Both the position numbers and the translations under genes were made by a program. This document shows positions 15,642 through 24,105 of a DNA stretch of 64,000 bases, piece by piece. Positions within the stretch are counted from its first letter, which is position 1, and every line of letters begins with the position of its first letter. Source of the DNA: Paraburkholderia sp. NMBU_R16 (GTDB lineage: Bacteria; Pseudomonadota; Gammaproteobacteria; Burkholderiales; Burkholderiaceae); assembly GCF_013282575.1 (NCBI RefSeq), contig NZ_JAAAYE010000030.1:1-64000 (forward strand). Direction: 5' to 3'. Below the pieces are notes generated by a model. It was not told the origin of the DNA, made no database searches, and was given only the letters and a program-made list of their open reading frames with translations.

Positions 15642-16143
15642 GCTCCCTCCTCGCCCAAGTATGCGGTCGATGTCGTCTCCAGGCCACTATACCGAAACGA
15701 CCTCGCTCGAATTCATCCTAAACCCTTTTAAATTATTTTTCACGGCTTACGTTGTTCACGTGACTACTAACTTGGAGATGCGACCGCGCTCGCCTACAAT
15801 CTACGTCCGCGATGTAGCGTGCCTCTCGCTCCTCTTTCGCTCCCACCTTCGTATACGTTGCAGGTGTCGCGTTCGTCGACACATGTACGCTTCCGTTACA
15901 ACTTTTCGCGTTGGAGCACCCTCCGCAAAAATGGCGGGCGGCGCCGCGCTGCTTGCGTCCCCATTTAGGGCGGACGCTAACGCGAACGCGTCGTGTGCAG
16001 GTGTGAGCCAATACGTTTCGTGCCGCCTCCGCGTGCTCTGCTCTATCTGATTTAACGGCCGGCGCGAACTTGCGCTTAAGCGATTTCCGAGGACGCGCCC
16101 CCCCGAGGAAACCCGCGGCGGGGCGGTATTGGCGAGGGGGGAA
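15642..16143. other. 502-bp intergenic region upstream of prkA
   Basis: No gene or RNA was recognised. It contains the AT-rich tract at about 15717-15745, unusual for this genome, and on the minus strand a TATAGT (about 15689-15684) that could be a -10 box, though with a poor -35. A sigma54 -24/-12 pair, expected by analogy with enterobacterial yeaGH, was looked for and not found in convincing form. The distal end lies downstream of rbsK. Confidence 0.4.
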
Positions 16144-17118
16144 TCAGCAAGCCGCTGCGTCGAGCTCGGCGCGCGTTGGAATCGAAGGCTGCGCGCCCGC
16201 GCGCGTCACGGAGATCGCCGCAGCGCGTTGTGCGAAACGCAGTGCTGCATCGGTGCTGGCGCCTTGCGCAAGCTGCGCGGCGAATGCGCCGATGAATGTA
16301 TCGCCGGCCGCGGTGGTGTCGACTGCGGCCACACGCGGCGCCGGTACGTGGACCGGATCATCGCCGCCGAATGCCGCCACCACGCCCGCGGAACCCAGGG
16401 TGATCAATACATTGCGCGCACCTTGGGCCACGAGCGCCTGCGCCGCCACGACCGCGTCTCGAGGTGAGCCGATCGGCAAGCCCGTGAGGGTTGCCGCCTC
16501 CAACTCGTTCGGAACGAGGTAATCGACGAGTGGCAGCCACTGCGCCGGCAAAGGCCCGGTGACGGGTGCGGGATTCAGAATGACCGTCTTGCCGAGCCGG
16601 CGAGCTGCCGCAAGGGCAGCCATGACGGTCGCGGGCGGAGTCTCGAGCTGGCACACGACGACATCCGCCCGGGCCAGCACCGCTTCGTGCCGCGCGATAT
16701 CGTCCGGCGTCAGCGCGCCGTTGCTGCCGGCGACGATGACGATCGAATTGCGGCCGCCATCGTCGACCAGAATCAGCGCGACGCCGGTAGGCGTCGAAGG
16801 CGTCGCGACAAGTGCGGCGCAGTCGATTCCTTCCGATTCGAGGCCCGCGCGCAGCGTGGCGCCATTCGAATCGTCGCCGATTCGGCCGATCATCGAAACC
16901 TGAGCGCCGAGTCGCGCCGCCGCGACGGCCTGGTTGCCGCCCTTGCCTCCCGGTACCTGCGCGAACGTCTGTCCGGCGAGCGTTTCGCCCGGCAGCGGCA
17001 TGCGCGCAACCCGCGCGACCAAATCCATATTGAGGCTGCCGACCACCGCCACGCGCGCCGTGGCGCGCACCTGGCCCGGCACAACGTGTGCGTTCGCCGG
17101 CCCGTTCGCTGCTGTCAT
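16144..17118 (-). CDS. rbsK: Ribokinase
   Basis: A PfkB-family sugar kinase of 324 residues. The N-terminal signature is GSLNMDLV and GGKGGNQAVAAARLGA; the C-terminal signature with catalytic base is DTTAAGDTFIGAF. It phosphorylates D-ribose to ribose 5-phosphate in the cytoplasm. It is the last gene of the sugar uptake operon, 29 bases after the LacI-type regulator, with GGAG upstream of its ATG. Its presence is the main reason to call the transporter ribose-type. No rbsD mutarotase is present. Confidence 0.9.
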   Translation of the reverse strand: MTAANGPANAHVVPGQVRATARVAVVGSLNMDLVARVARMPLPGETLAGQTFAQVPGGKGGNQAVAAARLGAQVSMIGRIGDDSNGATLRAGLESEGIDCAALVATPSTPTGVALILVDDGGRNSIVIVAGSNGALTPDDIARHEAVLARADVVVCQLETPPATVMAALAAARRLGKTVILNPAPVTGPLPAQWLPLVDYLVPNELEAATLTGLPIGSPRDAVVAAQALVAQGARNVLITLGSAGVVAAFGGDDPVHVPAPRVAAVDTTAAGDTFIGAFAAQLAQGASTDAALRFAQRAAAISVTRAGAQPSIPTRAELDAAAC

Positions 17119-17147
17119 CCTGTTGTTCTCCGTCGAGATTGGCGGGC

Positions 17148-18167
17148 CTATACGTACTGCGCCGCGCCCGCATAGACCGCGGTCGATTCCCGCAGCACGA
17201 GGCGCGGCGAAACGACGCGACGCTGAGTCGGCCCCGACATCGAACCGTTGATCCGAGCGATCAACATTTCGGCCGCGGCCTCGCCGAGCGCGCGCACCGA
17301 ATGCCCCACCGTCGAAAGCGCCGGATAAGTATAAGCGGCGAGTTCGATGTCATCGAAACCGATGATCGAGCATTGGCGCGGCACCGCAATGCCGCGTTCC
17401 GCCGCGACACGCAATGCGCCGATACCCATCATGTCGTTACAGGCGAAGATCGCGCTCGGCCGCACGGTATCGAAAAGGCGCCCCGCCGCATCTTGGCCGC
17501 CAGGGCCCGAGAAATCGCTTTCGACGATGGCCGACGGCTCGATCTCGATACCGCGCTCGGACATCGCCCGAATGAAGCCATGCACACGCATGGCGCTGAC
17601 CGCCGTCGAAACCGGCCCCGAGATGCATCCAATTCTGACGTGTCCGAGTTCGAGCAAGTGGCGGGTCGCGAGATAGGCACCGCGTTCGTGATCGATCTGG
17701 ACGAGATCGGCGGCGAGCCCCTGGATATTTCGATCGACGACGACGAGCGGCTCGCGCGCATCGGCAAGACTGGCCGCCAGCACCGCATCTTCGCCGGCCG
17801 ATGCGATGATGAGTCCGTCGATGCGCTTTTCCTGCAACACGCGCAGATAGTTGCGCTGTTTGGCCGGATCGTCGTCCGAATTGCAGAAGAACATGCAGTA
17901 GCCCTCGCGCGCGCAGCCGTCCTCGATTCCGCGCGCCAGTTCGGCAAAGTACGGATCGCTGCTATTGGGCACGACGAGCCCGATCGTGGCGGTGGTCTTG
18001 GCCTTCAGGGAACGCGCCACGGCGGAGGGCACGTAGTTGAGTTGGCTGATCGCGCGCTCCACTTTCGCGCGCACATCCGCGGACACCGGCCGCGTGTTGT
18101 TGACCACGTGCGAAACCGTGGTGAACGACACGCCGGCGATGGCCGCCACATCCTTGATCGTTGCCAT
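17148..18167 (-). CDS. LacI-family transcriptional regulator (RbsR-like)
   Basis: The 339-residue protein opens with the classical LacI helix-turn-helix (ATIKDVAAIAGVSFTTVSHV, about residues 2-21) and hinge, followed by a periplasmic-binding-like sensor domain (IGLVVPNSSDPYFAELARGI onward). The ATG at 18167 is the only start that keeps the helix-turn-helix at the N-terminus. It lies inside the operon between the permease and the kinase, so it probably controls its own operon in response to ribose or a related sugar. The palindrome at 22071-22088 before rbsB is its best candidate operator. Confidence 0.85.
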   Translation of the reverse strand: MATIKDVAAIAGVSFTTVSHVVNNTRPVSADVRAKVERAISQLNYVPSAVARSLKAKTTATIGLVVPNSSDPYFAELARGIEDGCAREGYCMFFCNSDDDPAKQRNYLRVLQEKRIDGLIIASAGEDAVLAASLADAREPLVVVDRNIQGLAADLVQIDHERGAYLATRHLLELGHVRIGCISGPVSTAVSAMRVHGFIRAMSERGIEIEPSAIVESDFSGPGGQDAAGRLFDTVRPSAIFACNDMMGIGALRVAAERGIAVPRQCSIIGFDDIELAAYTYPALSTVGHSVRALGEAAAEMLIARINGSMSGPTQRRVVSPRLVLRESTAVYAGAAQYV

Positions 18168-18273
18168 AACCCGTTTCTCTCTCGCTTGTTTTTCTTTGCC
18201 GCGGTCAAACCGCCTTTGTGCCCTGTTCTCTTTGCCCCGCCGCGCATCGCCTGCCGCGGCGGAACACGCTCTC

Positions 18274-19281
18274 TCAACTGCGTTTGCGGCTTCGGTAGGT
18301 GTCGAGCACGACCGCAACCACGATGACGGCCCCCGTGATGATCCGCTTCGTCGGCTCGTTCGCGCCCACTTGCGCGAGACCGGCCGCCAGCACCGAAATG
18401 ATCAGCACGCCGAAGAAGGTGCTGATAACGGAACCGCGTCCGCCCATCAGGCTCGTGCCGCCTATCACCACGGCCGCGATGACCTGCAACTCCGCGCCGG
18501 CGCCCGCATTGGGATCGGCCGCTTCAAGCCGCGACACCTGAAAAAGCGCGGCAAGTCCGGAGAGCGCGCCCATCAGCGCAAACACCGCGACCTTGTAGGG
18601 CCGCGGATCGACGCCAGCCAGCCGCACCGCCTCCTCGTTCGTGCCGATGCCCACGAGGTGGCGGCCGAAAACAGTGCGCGTGAGCACGACCTGCGCGGCG
18701 ATCATCACCGCCACCGCGATCAGGAAGGCCGGCGATATGCCGACCGCGATCGGGTTCGACAGGAAATCGAACGCATCGCCGATATACGCCGTGCGCGAAT
18801 TCGTCATCTGATAAGCCAGGCCGCGCGCCGCTTCCAGGACGCCGAGCGAGACGATGAACGACGGAATCCGCCAGCCGACCGTCACCCCGCCGGTGATCGC
18901 GCCGGTCAATGCCGCGGCCGCCATGCCGGCGAGCGCGGCCGGCACAGGCGGCCAGTGCCATTGGAGCGCAGCGACGCTGACGACGGATGCGGACAGCGCC
19001 AGCACGGAGCCGACCGACAAATCGATGCCCGCGACGATCAGCACGAACGTCATGCCGACCGACATGACGACGAGGTCGGGAATCTGGTTGGCGATCGTGC
19101 TGAACGTATCGTAGGTCAGGAAGTGCGAGCTCAGCAGCGAAAAGAGCGCAACCATCACGGCCAGCGCACCCGCCAGGCCGAGGTAATTCGAAAGTCCAAG
19201 CCGAGTGCCGCCCGGCTTCACGCTCGGCGTCTCGTCAGCAAGGACAGGCGCACCGTCGGGGCGCGCGGATGGATCGGTCAT
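18274..19281 (-). CDS. rbsC: Ribose-type ABC transporter permease
   Basis: A 335-residue inner-membrane permease of the BPD_transp_2 (RbsC/XylH/AraH) family with about ten hydrophobic segments. The stretch VLIVAGIDLSVGSVLALSA is the family hallmark, and GGTSLMGGRGSVISTFFGV lies near the end. Its ATG overlaps the stop of the ATPase gene by four bases (ATGA), a sign of translational coupling. GGAG lies seven bases upstream. It forms the channel for the sugar delivered by the binding protein encoded at 21038-22015. Confidence 0.88.
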   Translation of the reverse strand: MTDPSARPDGAPVLADETPSVKPGGTRLGLSNYLGLAGALAVMVALFSLLSSHFLTYDTFSTIANQIPDLVVMSVGMTFVLIVAGIDLSVGSVLALSASVVSVAALQWHWPPVPAALAGMAAAALTGAITGGVTVGWRIPSFIVSLGVLEAARGLAYQMTNSRTAYIGDAFDFLSNPIAVGISPAFLIAVAVMIAAQVVLTRTVFGRHLVGIGTNEEAVRLAGVDPRPYKVAVFALMGALSGLAALFQVSRLEAADPNAGAGAELQVIAAVVIGGTSLMGGRGSVISTFFGVLIISVLAAGLAQVGANEPTKRIITGAVIVVAVVLDTYRSRKRS

Positions 19282-20861
19282 GAAGCACTCCGTGCATTTC
19301 GTTCATGATCGGGAGCCGTTGGGCGAGTCCCCTTCATATGTCCTGCGAACGCTGCGGCGAGCAGCGCGTCCTGGCTCCATTCGTCGCGCTCGAACATGCC
19401 GGTCAAGCGCCCTGCCGACATGACGGCGATTCGATCGCAGATCAGCATCAATTCACGCAGATCGCTCGAAACGACGACGAGCGCGCGACCTTCGCGCGCG
19501 AGCGCCCCCATCAACCCGTAGATATCGAACTTCGCGCCGACGTCGATGCCCCGCGTCGGTTCGTCGAAAAGCAGCACGTCCGCCTCGCGCGCGAGCCAGC
19601 GCCCGATCACGACTTTTTGCTGATTGCCTCCCGATAGCTCGCCCACAGGCTGGGTCGGCCCGCTCGCGCGTACGCGAAGCGCGTCCATCTGGGTGCGCGC
19701 GAGCGCCTGCTCGCGCCGCGCGTCGATGAAACCCCAGCGTGCCACGCTTCCAATGTTGCCGAGCGACACATTGGCGGCGATCGAATGCGGCAGCAGCAGG
19801 CCCTCGCCCTTGCGATCCTCGGTGATCAGCGCAATGCCGTGCCGTACCGCATCGGCTGGCGAGCCGATATGCACCGGTGTCGGGGGCCGGCCCACTGCGA
19901 TCGTGCCGGAATCGGCCCGGTCTGCGCCGTAGATGAGCCGCATGAGCTCCGTCCGACCGGCACCGATCAGACCGCTCACGCCCAGTATCTCGCCTTCCCG
20001 GACCTCGAACGACACGTCATGCACGACGTCGCCGCGTCCCAGCCCTTGCACCTTCAAAAGCGGCGCGCCGATCCGGCGCTCGCCGAGGTCGATGCGCTCG
20101 CCGATGACCCGCCCGACCATCAGCGTCACGAGCCGCTCGCTCGAGACGTCGGCCATCCGGGCTGTATGGACAAGTCTGCCATCGCGCAGCACCGCCACGC
20201 GATCGGCAATTCGCGCGAGTTCCTCGAGCCTATGCGAAATGTAGACGATCGCGACGCCATTCGCCTTCAGGCGCGCAATTTGATCGAACAGCAGGTCGAC
20301 TTCGCGATCCGTCAGCATGGCGGTCGGCTCGTCGAAGATCAGCACACGCGTGTCGCCGATCAGATTGCGCGCGATCTCGACCATTTGCTGATGGCCAATG
20401 CCGAGCGCGCCAACGGGCGTGTCGGGATCGATCGAATCGAGTCCGACTCGCGCCATCGCGCGGTGTGCGTCCCGAGCCAGGCGCCGGCGGTCGATCCAGC
20501 CGAGGGCATGCGGCCCGCGGCGCGGCAAGTTGTCGAAAAACAGGTTCTCGGCGACCGTCAGCGTCGGCAACAGGTTCAACTCCTGCATGACCATCCGCAC
20601 GCCGAGCGCCTCGGCTTCGCCGCGGCTCGCCGGCGCATAGGGCTTGCCGCCGAGCCGCATGGCTCCGCCCGTGGGGGCGACGAGGCCACCGATGATTTTC
20701 GAGAGCGTGCTTTTACCGGCACCGTTCTCGCCGGTCAAGGCCAAGACCTCGCCTGAGCGAAGCGCAAGCGTCACATCGGACAGCACCGGCTCGGCATAGG
20801 TCTTGCCGATCCCGCTCACCGCAAGCACTGCATCTGTATCGTCTGCGTCGGTCGAATCCAT
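19278..20861 (-). CDS. rbsA: Ribose-type ABC transporter ATPase (two nucleotide-binding domains)
   Basis: The 527-residue protein has two ABC domains. The first has Walker A GENGAGKST, a degenerate signature (LGIGHQQMVEIARNL) and Walker B VLIFDEPT. The second has the atypical P-loop GLIGAGRTE, then LSGGNQQKVVIGRWL and VLLFDEPTRGIDVG. This asymmetry is normal for RbsA-type sugar importers. ATG 20861 was chosen for its AGGA site and because longer versions run into the intergenic region after rbsB. It energises sugar import with the permease encoded next. Confidence 0.9.
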   Translation of the reverse strand: MDSTDADDTDAVLAVSGIGKTYAEPVLSDVTLALRSGEVLALTGENGAGKSTLSKIIGGLVAPTGGAMRLGGKPYAPASRGEAEALGVRMVMQELNLLPTLTVAENLFFDNLPRRGPHALGWIDRRRLARDAHRAMARVGLDSIDPDTPVGALGIGHQQMVEIARNLIGDTRVLIFDEPTAMLTDREVDLLFDQIARLKANGVAIVYISHRLEELARIADRVAVLRDGRLVHTARMADVSSERLVTLMVGRVIGERIDLGERRIGAPLLKVQGLGRGDVVHDVSFEVREGEILGVSGLIGAGRTELMRLIYGADRADSGTIAVGRPPTPVHIGSPADAVRHGIALITEDRKGEGLLLPHSIAANVSLGNIGSVARWGFIDARREQALARTQMDALRVRASGPTQPVGELSGGNQQKVVIGRWLAREADVLLFDEPTRGIDVGAKFDIYGLMGALAREGRALVVVSSDLRELMLICDRIAVMSAGRLTGMFERDEWSQDALLAAAFAGHMKGTRPTAPDHERNARSAS

Positions 20862-20994
20862 CGCGATCCTGTTCTCGAGGCCGCCCATCCCATTCCGGCG
20901 ACATCGTGCGCCGCGCTGGCCTGTCGCATCACGCCTATTCTCACGGATAACGGCACCGGCGCGCGATACTTGAGTATTCGACTGAGGAGTGGGC

Positions 20995-21014
20995 CGGGCC
21001 GCGAGGGCGGCCCG
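20995..21014 (-). terminator. Hairpin between rbsB and rbsA, likely mRNA-stabilising or attenuating
   Basis: CGGGCCGC (20995-21002) and GCGGCCCG (21007-21014) form an 8-bp GC-only stem with a four-base loop, 23 bases after the rbsB stop. There is no T-run. Such stems after binding-protein genes typically protect the upstream message and lower expression of the membrane genes. Confidence 0.45.
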
Positions 21015-21037
21015 CTGAGGCTTGAGCCGCGTTATTG

Positions 21038-22015
21038 TTACTTGACGACGCCGGCTTTGGTGACGAGGTCCACCGGCGTTTCGACGACGCTCGACAGGTC
21101 GGCCTGCTTCTTGTGCTCGGCAATCGCCTTGAGCGCCGTGTCGATGCCGAATACGGCTTGCTTGGCGGCGTATTGGTCGGCAGTCGCGAGGATCCGGCCA
21201 TCCTTGAGCATCGGCTTGATGGCGCCGATGTTGTCGTAGCCCACCACGTAGACCTTGCCTTGCTTGCCTGCCGCGCGCACGGCCGAGACGGCACCGATCG
21301 CCATATTGTCGTTGCCGCACAGCAACGCTTTCAGGTTCGGGTACTGGTTGAGCATGGCCGAAGCAATGGCATTGCCCTTGTCGATCTCCCATTCGCCGGA
21401 CTGGACCGAGACGACCTTGGCGCCGACTTTTTGCATCGCGGCCTTGAACCCTGCGGTGCGTTGCTGAGCATTGGTGGTCGTCGAAACGCCTTCGATGATG
21501 CCGACTTCGTCACCCGCCTTGAGTTTCTTCGCGAGTTCGTCGCCGACCTTCTCGGCGCCCTTCGCGTTGTCCGGACCGACGAACGGTACATTCAGGTCCT
21601 TGGACTTCACTACGTCGGGATCGAGCCGATTATCGATATTGACGACGATGATTCCGGCATCGACGGCCTTTTTGACGACCGGTACGAGCGCCTTGGAATC
21701 GGCCGGTGCGAGCACGATCGCATCGACTTTCGAATTGATCATTTGCTCCACGATATTGATCTGCGCCGCCGTATCGGTCTCGTTCTTGATACCGTTCGTA
21801 ATCAGCTCGAACTTGCCGGCATTGTGCTTTTGATAGTCCTTCGCGCCGTTTTCCATGGTCAGGAAGAACTCGTTCGCGAGCGATTTCATCACGAGCGCCA
21901 CTTTCGGCTTATGGGCCGTTTGCGCGGCTGCATCGGTGGCAGCGAACGGCGCGGCGGCGACAGCAACGAGGCTGGCCGCGACGGCAAGCATGCGGCGACG
22001 GGTGCGATGAACCAT
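21038..22015 (-). CDS. rbsB: Ribose-type periplasmic substrate-binding protein
   Basis: A 325-residue protein with a signal peptide ending near DAAAQ (about residue 32) and a Peripla_BP_4 fold: KVALVMKSLANEFFLTMENG at the mature start and NIDNRLDP in the middle. ATG 22015 has AAGGAG eight bases upstream; an upstream in-frame start (22036) would add seven residues that include this site. It is the first gene of the operon and would capture ribose or a similar sugar in the periplasm. Substrate assignment rests on the linked ribokinase. Confidence 0.87.
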   Translation of the reverse strand: MVHRTRRRMLAVAASLVAVAAAPFAATDAAAQTAHKPKVALVMKSLANEFFLTMENGAKDYQKHNAGKFELITNGIKNETDTAAQINIVEQMINSKVDAIVLAPADSKALVPVVKKAVDAGIIVVNIDNRLDPDVVKSKDLNVPFVGPDNAKGAEKVGDELAKKLKAGDEVGIIEGVSTTTNAQQRTAGFKAAMQKVGAKVVSVQSGEWEIDKGNAIASAMLNQYPNLKALLCGNDNMAIGAVSAVRAAGKQGKVYVVGYDNIGAIKPMLKDGRILATADQYAAKQAVFGIDTALKAIAEHKKQADLSSVVETPVDLVTKAGVVK

Positions 22016-22070
22016 GAGCTTCTCCTTTTTTCGCATATTGTGATCGGCTCGCTAAAGCCTGGATTTTCGA

Positions 22071-22088
22071 TTCGAACGTACGCTCGAA
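22071..22088. promoter_or_regulatory. Near-perfect 18-bp palindrome upstream of rbsB (candidate LacI-type operator)
   Basis: TTCGAACGTACGCTCGAA matches its complement at eight of nine base pairs and ends 56 bases before the rbsB ATG. A LacI-family regulator gene lies in the same operon. The centre is TA and not the CG common in LacI-type operators, which lowers certainty. Confidence 0.35.
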
Positions 22089-22235
22089 ATCACCGGTATC
22101 GCCGTGCGATATGCGGGCGACGATATTTTGCGCGAAAAACCGCGCGCAACGCGCGATCCGGACCCCATATGCTGGACCGTTCCGCGGGCGCGCGCAAGGA
22201 GAAAGGGAAGAAGCCTCGTTAAAGTTGAAGCTTGG

Positions 22236-22517
22236 TCAAAGTTTATCGACGGAAGAGCCCTCGACTTTGCCGTCGATGATGTCGCGGGCGTACTGCAAGC
22301 CGATCTTGTGGGCCGCGATCTGATCGTCGAGCGGTTCGTGCTCCGGCACGCCGAACATTTCGGATTTGCCACGCTCGCCGCTCGCATTGCGAGAAATCAT
22401 CACGACGATGTCGAAATGTCGCGGCGCGCTTGGCGCCTCGTCCGGCTCTTTTGCACGCCGCAACGCCTGCACGCCGATCGAAAACCCTTTGTACTGTTCT
22501 GTGAATGGTTCCGACAT
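22236..22517 (-). CDS. Conserved hypothetical protein, 93 aa
   Basis: This small acidic cytosolic protein begins MSEPFTEQYKGFSIGVQALR and continues with FDIVVMISR. It has no signal peptide, membrane segment or cysteine. I do not recognise a named domain. The first strand-turn-strand resembles small Burkholderia hypothetical proteins that read like single-domain stress proteins, but no function can be given. The ATG at 22517 was chosen over upstream starts because the preceding sequence is low-complexity and lacks family character. It stands alone, downstream of nothing on its strand. Confidence 0.6.
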   Translation of the reverse strand: MSEPFTEQYKGFSIGVQALRRAKEPDEAPSAPRHFDIVVMISRNASGERGKSEMFGVPEHEPLDDQIAAHKIGLQYARDIIDGKVEGSSVDKL

Positions 22518-22861
22518 GGACCGAACCCCCGTGCGGTTGCACATAGGTTGAGGGCGACTGCCCGCCGAGCCCGCGAAACCCTCGCGCAGGCCTCCGGTGT
22601 AGGCTGCACGCAAAAGCTGTTCCGCGTGTGGATGAAGGCTGGGCTGTGGGCGGTGCCCCGATGACTGCATCCTGCGGGCGGTAAATAACAGAGAATTTGA
22701 AGAAATTACGCGCTCCTTTCGCCAAGCGGCCCGACTCCCGCGACGATTCGTCGCATTTCTTCTATGATGACTGCCAAGACGGCCCGCTACCCCCTACACC
22801 GATAAAGACGCCATGGGCCGACGTCTCGTCGTTGATGCGTAAAGCATAGCGGAGGCAACGA
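22518..22861. other. Divergent intergenic region of 344 bp
   Basis: No gene is supported. The right half contains the perfect palindrome at 22740-22754 and a TATGAT at 22763-22768. The left half has an AT-richer tract (22681-22712) likely to carry the promoter of the 93-residue protein. Confidence 0.4.
22740..22768 (+). promoter_or_regulatory. Palindrome overlapping the -35 position with TATGAT -10
   Basis: GCGACGATTCGTCGC (22740-22754) is a perfect 7-1-7 inverted repeat. TATGAT (22763-22768) lies where a -10 box would be if the -35 hexamer fell within the palindrome at 17-bp spacing. A repressor bound there would block the promoter of the membrane-protein gene at 22862. Confidence 0.35.
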
Positions 22862-23305
22862 ATGGCATGGAGACAGAACCGGTGGTTCAAGCGCTGGGTC
22901 GTCACGATCCTGGTTTGGGCCGTACCGGTGGCGCTCGTGGCGGTGCACGAAATTCGCGAAGAAATGGCTTACAACGTCGTCGATCGCGATCGTGCGCTGA
23001 CCACCTGGGTGCTCGACGACGCGCAACGCGCGGCCGGCGCTACGGCCCGCTGTCACGGCACGCCGGACGAGGCGCGTGCCGCCGGCTGCCCGAGCGACGT
23101 CCTGGCGGCCAACGCGCCGCGCCAGCAAGCCGCGATCGACGAATATATCGTGCGGCGCAACACGCTTGCCAGTTATCTTTGGCACGCTTTCGTCGGCTAC
23201 TGGGTCGTGCCGGCAGCCTTTCTCTTCGCATTGGGTCTCGTCGTGGCCGGCGTCAGGCGCGCACTGCGCCGCCCGCCCGTGCCCAAACGCCCGGTGGCTC
23301 ACTGA
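22862..23305 (+). CDS. Small membrane protein with two transmembrane segments
   Basis: The 147-residue protein has an N-terminal membrane segment (WVVTILVWAVPVALVAV, about residues 12-28) and a second near the C-terminus (about residues 112-130), enclosing a roughly 80-residue domain with two cysteines that is probably periplasmic. It ends in a basic, proline-rich cytosolic tail. The start is supported by GGAGGC about eight bases upstream. No family is recognised. The next gene, 130 bases downstream on the same strand, encodes a lipoprotein. Confidence 0.6.
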   Translation: MAWRQNRWFKRWVVTILVWAVPVALVAVHEIREEMAYNVVDRDRALTTWVLDDAQRAAGATARCHGTPDEARAAGCPSDVLAANAPRQQAAIDEYIVRRNTLASYLWHAFVGYWVVPAAFLFALGLVVAGVRRALRRPPVPKRPVAH

Positions 23306-23435
23306 CGTGAAATCGGGACAGGTACGGGCATGCACCGTGCTTGTTACCTCGACACGCGCAGAATGCGCGGGATCGACGCTTCGTCCAAACCTGCCGTCGA
23401 AGGTTTGACCGACGGATCAATACGGAGAATGAGCC

Positions 23436-24038
23436 ATGAACAAACAACAACGCTTCATGCTGAAGGCGGCAACCGCGGTGGTGGCCGGCGGCCTTGCACT
23501 CGCGGGCTGTACCACGACCACGAACAACGGCAGCCCGACGGCGCAAAGTCCAGGCAGCACGTCGTCGAAGCGCCAGGAGATCAATAGTGGCGTCGATGCG
23601 GCGTTGTCGCGGATGTACGCGCAGGTGCCCGGCTCCCGTGATCTGGTCTCGAGGGCGCGCGGCGTCCTGGTATTCCCGAAGGTCCTGCAAGCAGGCTTCG
23701 TGGTCGGCGGCGAATTCGGCGAAGGAGCGTTGCGTACGGGCGGTACGACCCAGGGCTACTACAACCTGATCTCCGGTTCGTTCGGGCTGCAGGCTGGGGC
23801 TCAATCGAAAACGGTCGTCTTTCTCTTCATGACCGATGACGCGCTCAAGGCGTTTCAGCAGCGCCAGGGATGGTCCGTAGGAGGCGACGCCTCGGTCGCG
23901 CTCCTGAAGATGGGAGCCAACGGCGCCGTCGACACCACCACCGCCACCAAGCCCGTCCAAGTCATCGTCATGACCAATGCAGGCCTGATGGGCGATCTCT
24001 CCCTGCAGGGCATGAAGATTTCCCGCATCAATCTCTAA
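23436..24038 (+). CDS. BPSL1445-type SYLF-domain lipoprotein
   Basis: A 200-residue protein with a lipoprotein signal (lipobox LALAGC, Cys25) followed by a threonine/serine-rich linker and a SYLF (Ysc84-like) domain: VLVFPKVLQAGFVVGGEFGE and YYNLISGSFGLQAGAQSKTV. SYLF domains bind lipids. In Burkholderia such lipoproteins are abundant in the outer membrane, but their role is not settled. A GGAG site lies ten bases before the ATG. A strong GC hairpin follows the stop. Confidence 0.88.
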   Translation: MNKQQRFMLKAATAVVAGGLALAGCTTTTNNGSPTAQSPGSTSSKRQEINSGVDAALSRMYAQVPGSRDLVSRARGVLVFPKVLQAGFVVGGEFGEGALRTGGTTQGYYNLISGSFGLQAGAQSKTVVFLFMTDDALKAFQQRQGWSVGGDASVALLKMGANGAVDTTTATKPVQVIVMTNAGLMGDLSLQGMKISRINL

Positions 24039-24056
24039 AGCAGGCGTTTTGCCCTA

Positions 24057-24080
24057 GCGCGGCGCGCTCGCGCCGCGCTT
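24057..24080. terminator. GC hairpin between convergent genes
   Basis: AGCGCGGCGC-GCTC-GCGCCGCGCT is a perfect 10-bp stem with a four-base loop, placed between the stop of the SYLF lipoprotein gene (24038) and the stop of the glycosyltransferase gene (24106). It could terminate both convergent transcripts. T-tracts are absent on both sides. Confidence 0.5.
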
Positions 24081-24105
24081 GTGTCGCCCTCGCCGGCTTT
24101 TGCGC

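Noticed and set aside
13767-15731. A 654-codon open frame opposite prkA
   Set aside because: Same cause: antisense to a conserved kinase gene, with no motif of its own.
15642-16143. Sigma54 promoter for prkA
   Set aside because: A GGCAC sequence is present on the minus strand, but the required GC at the -12 position is not at the correct spacing.
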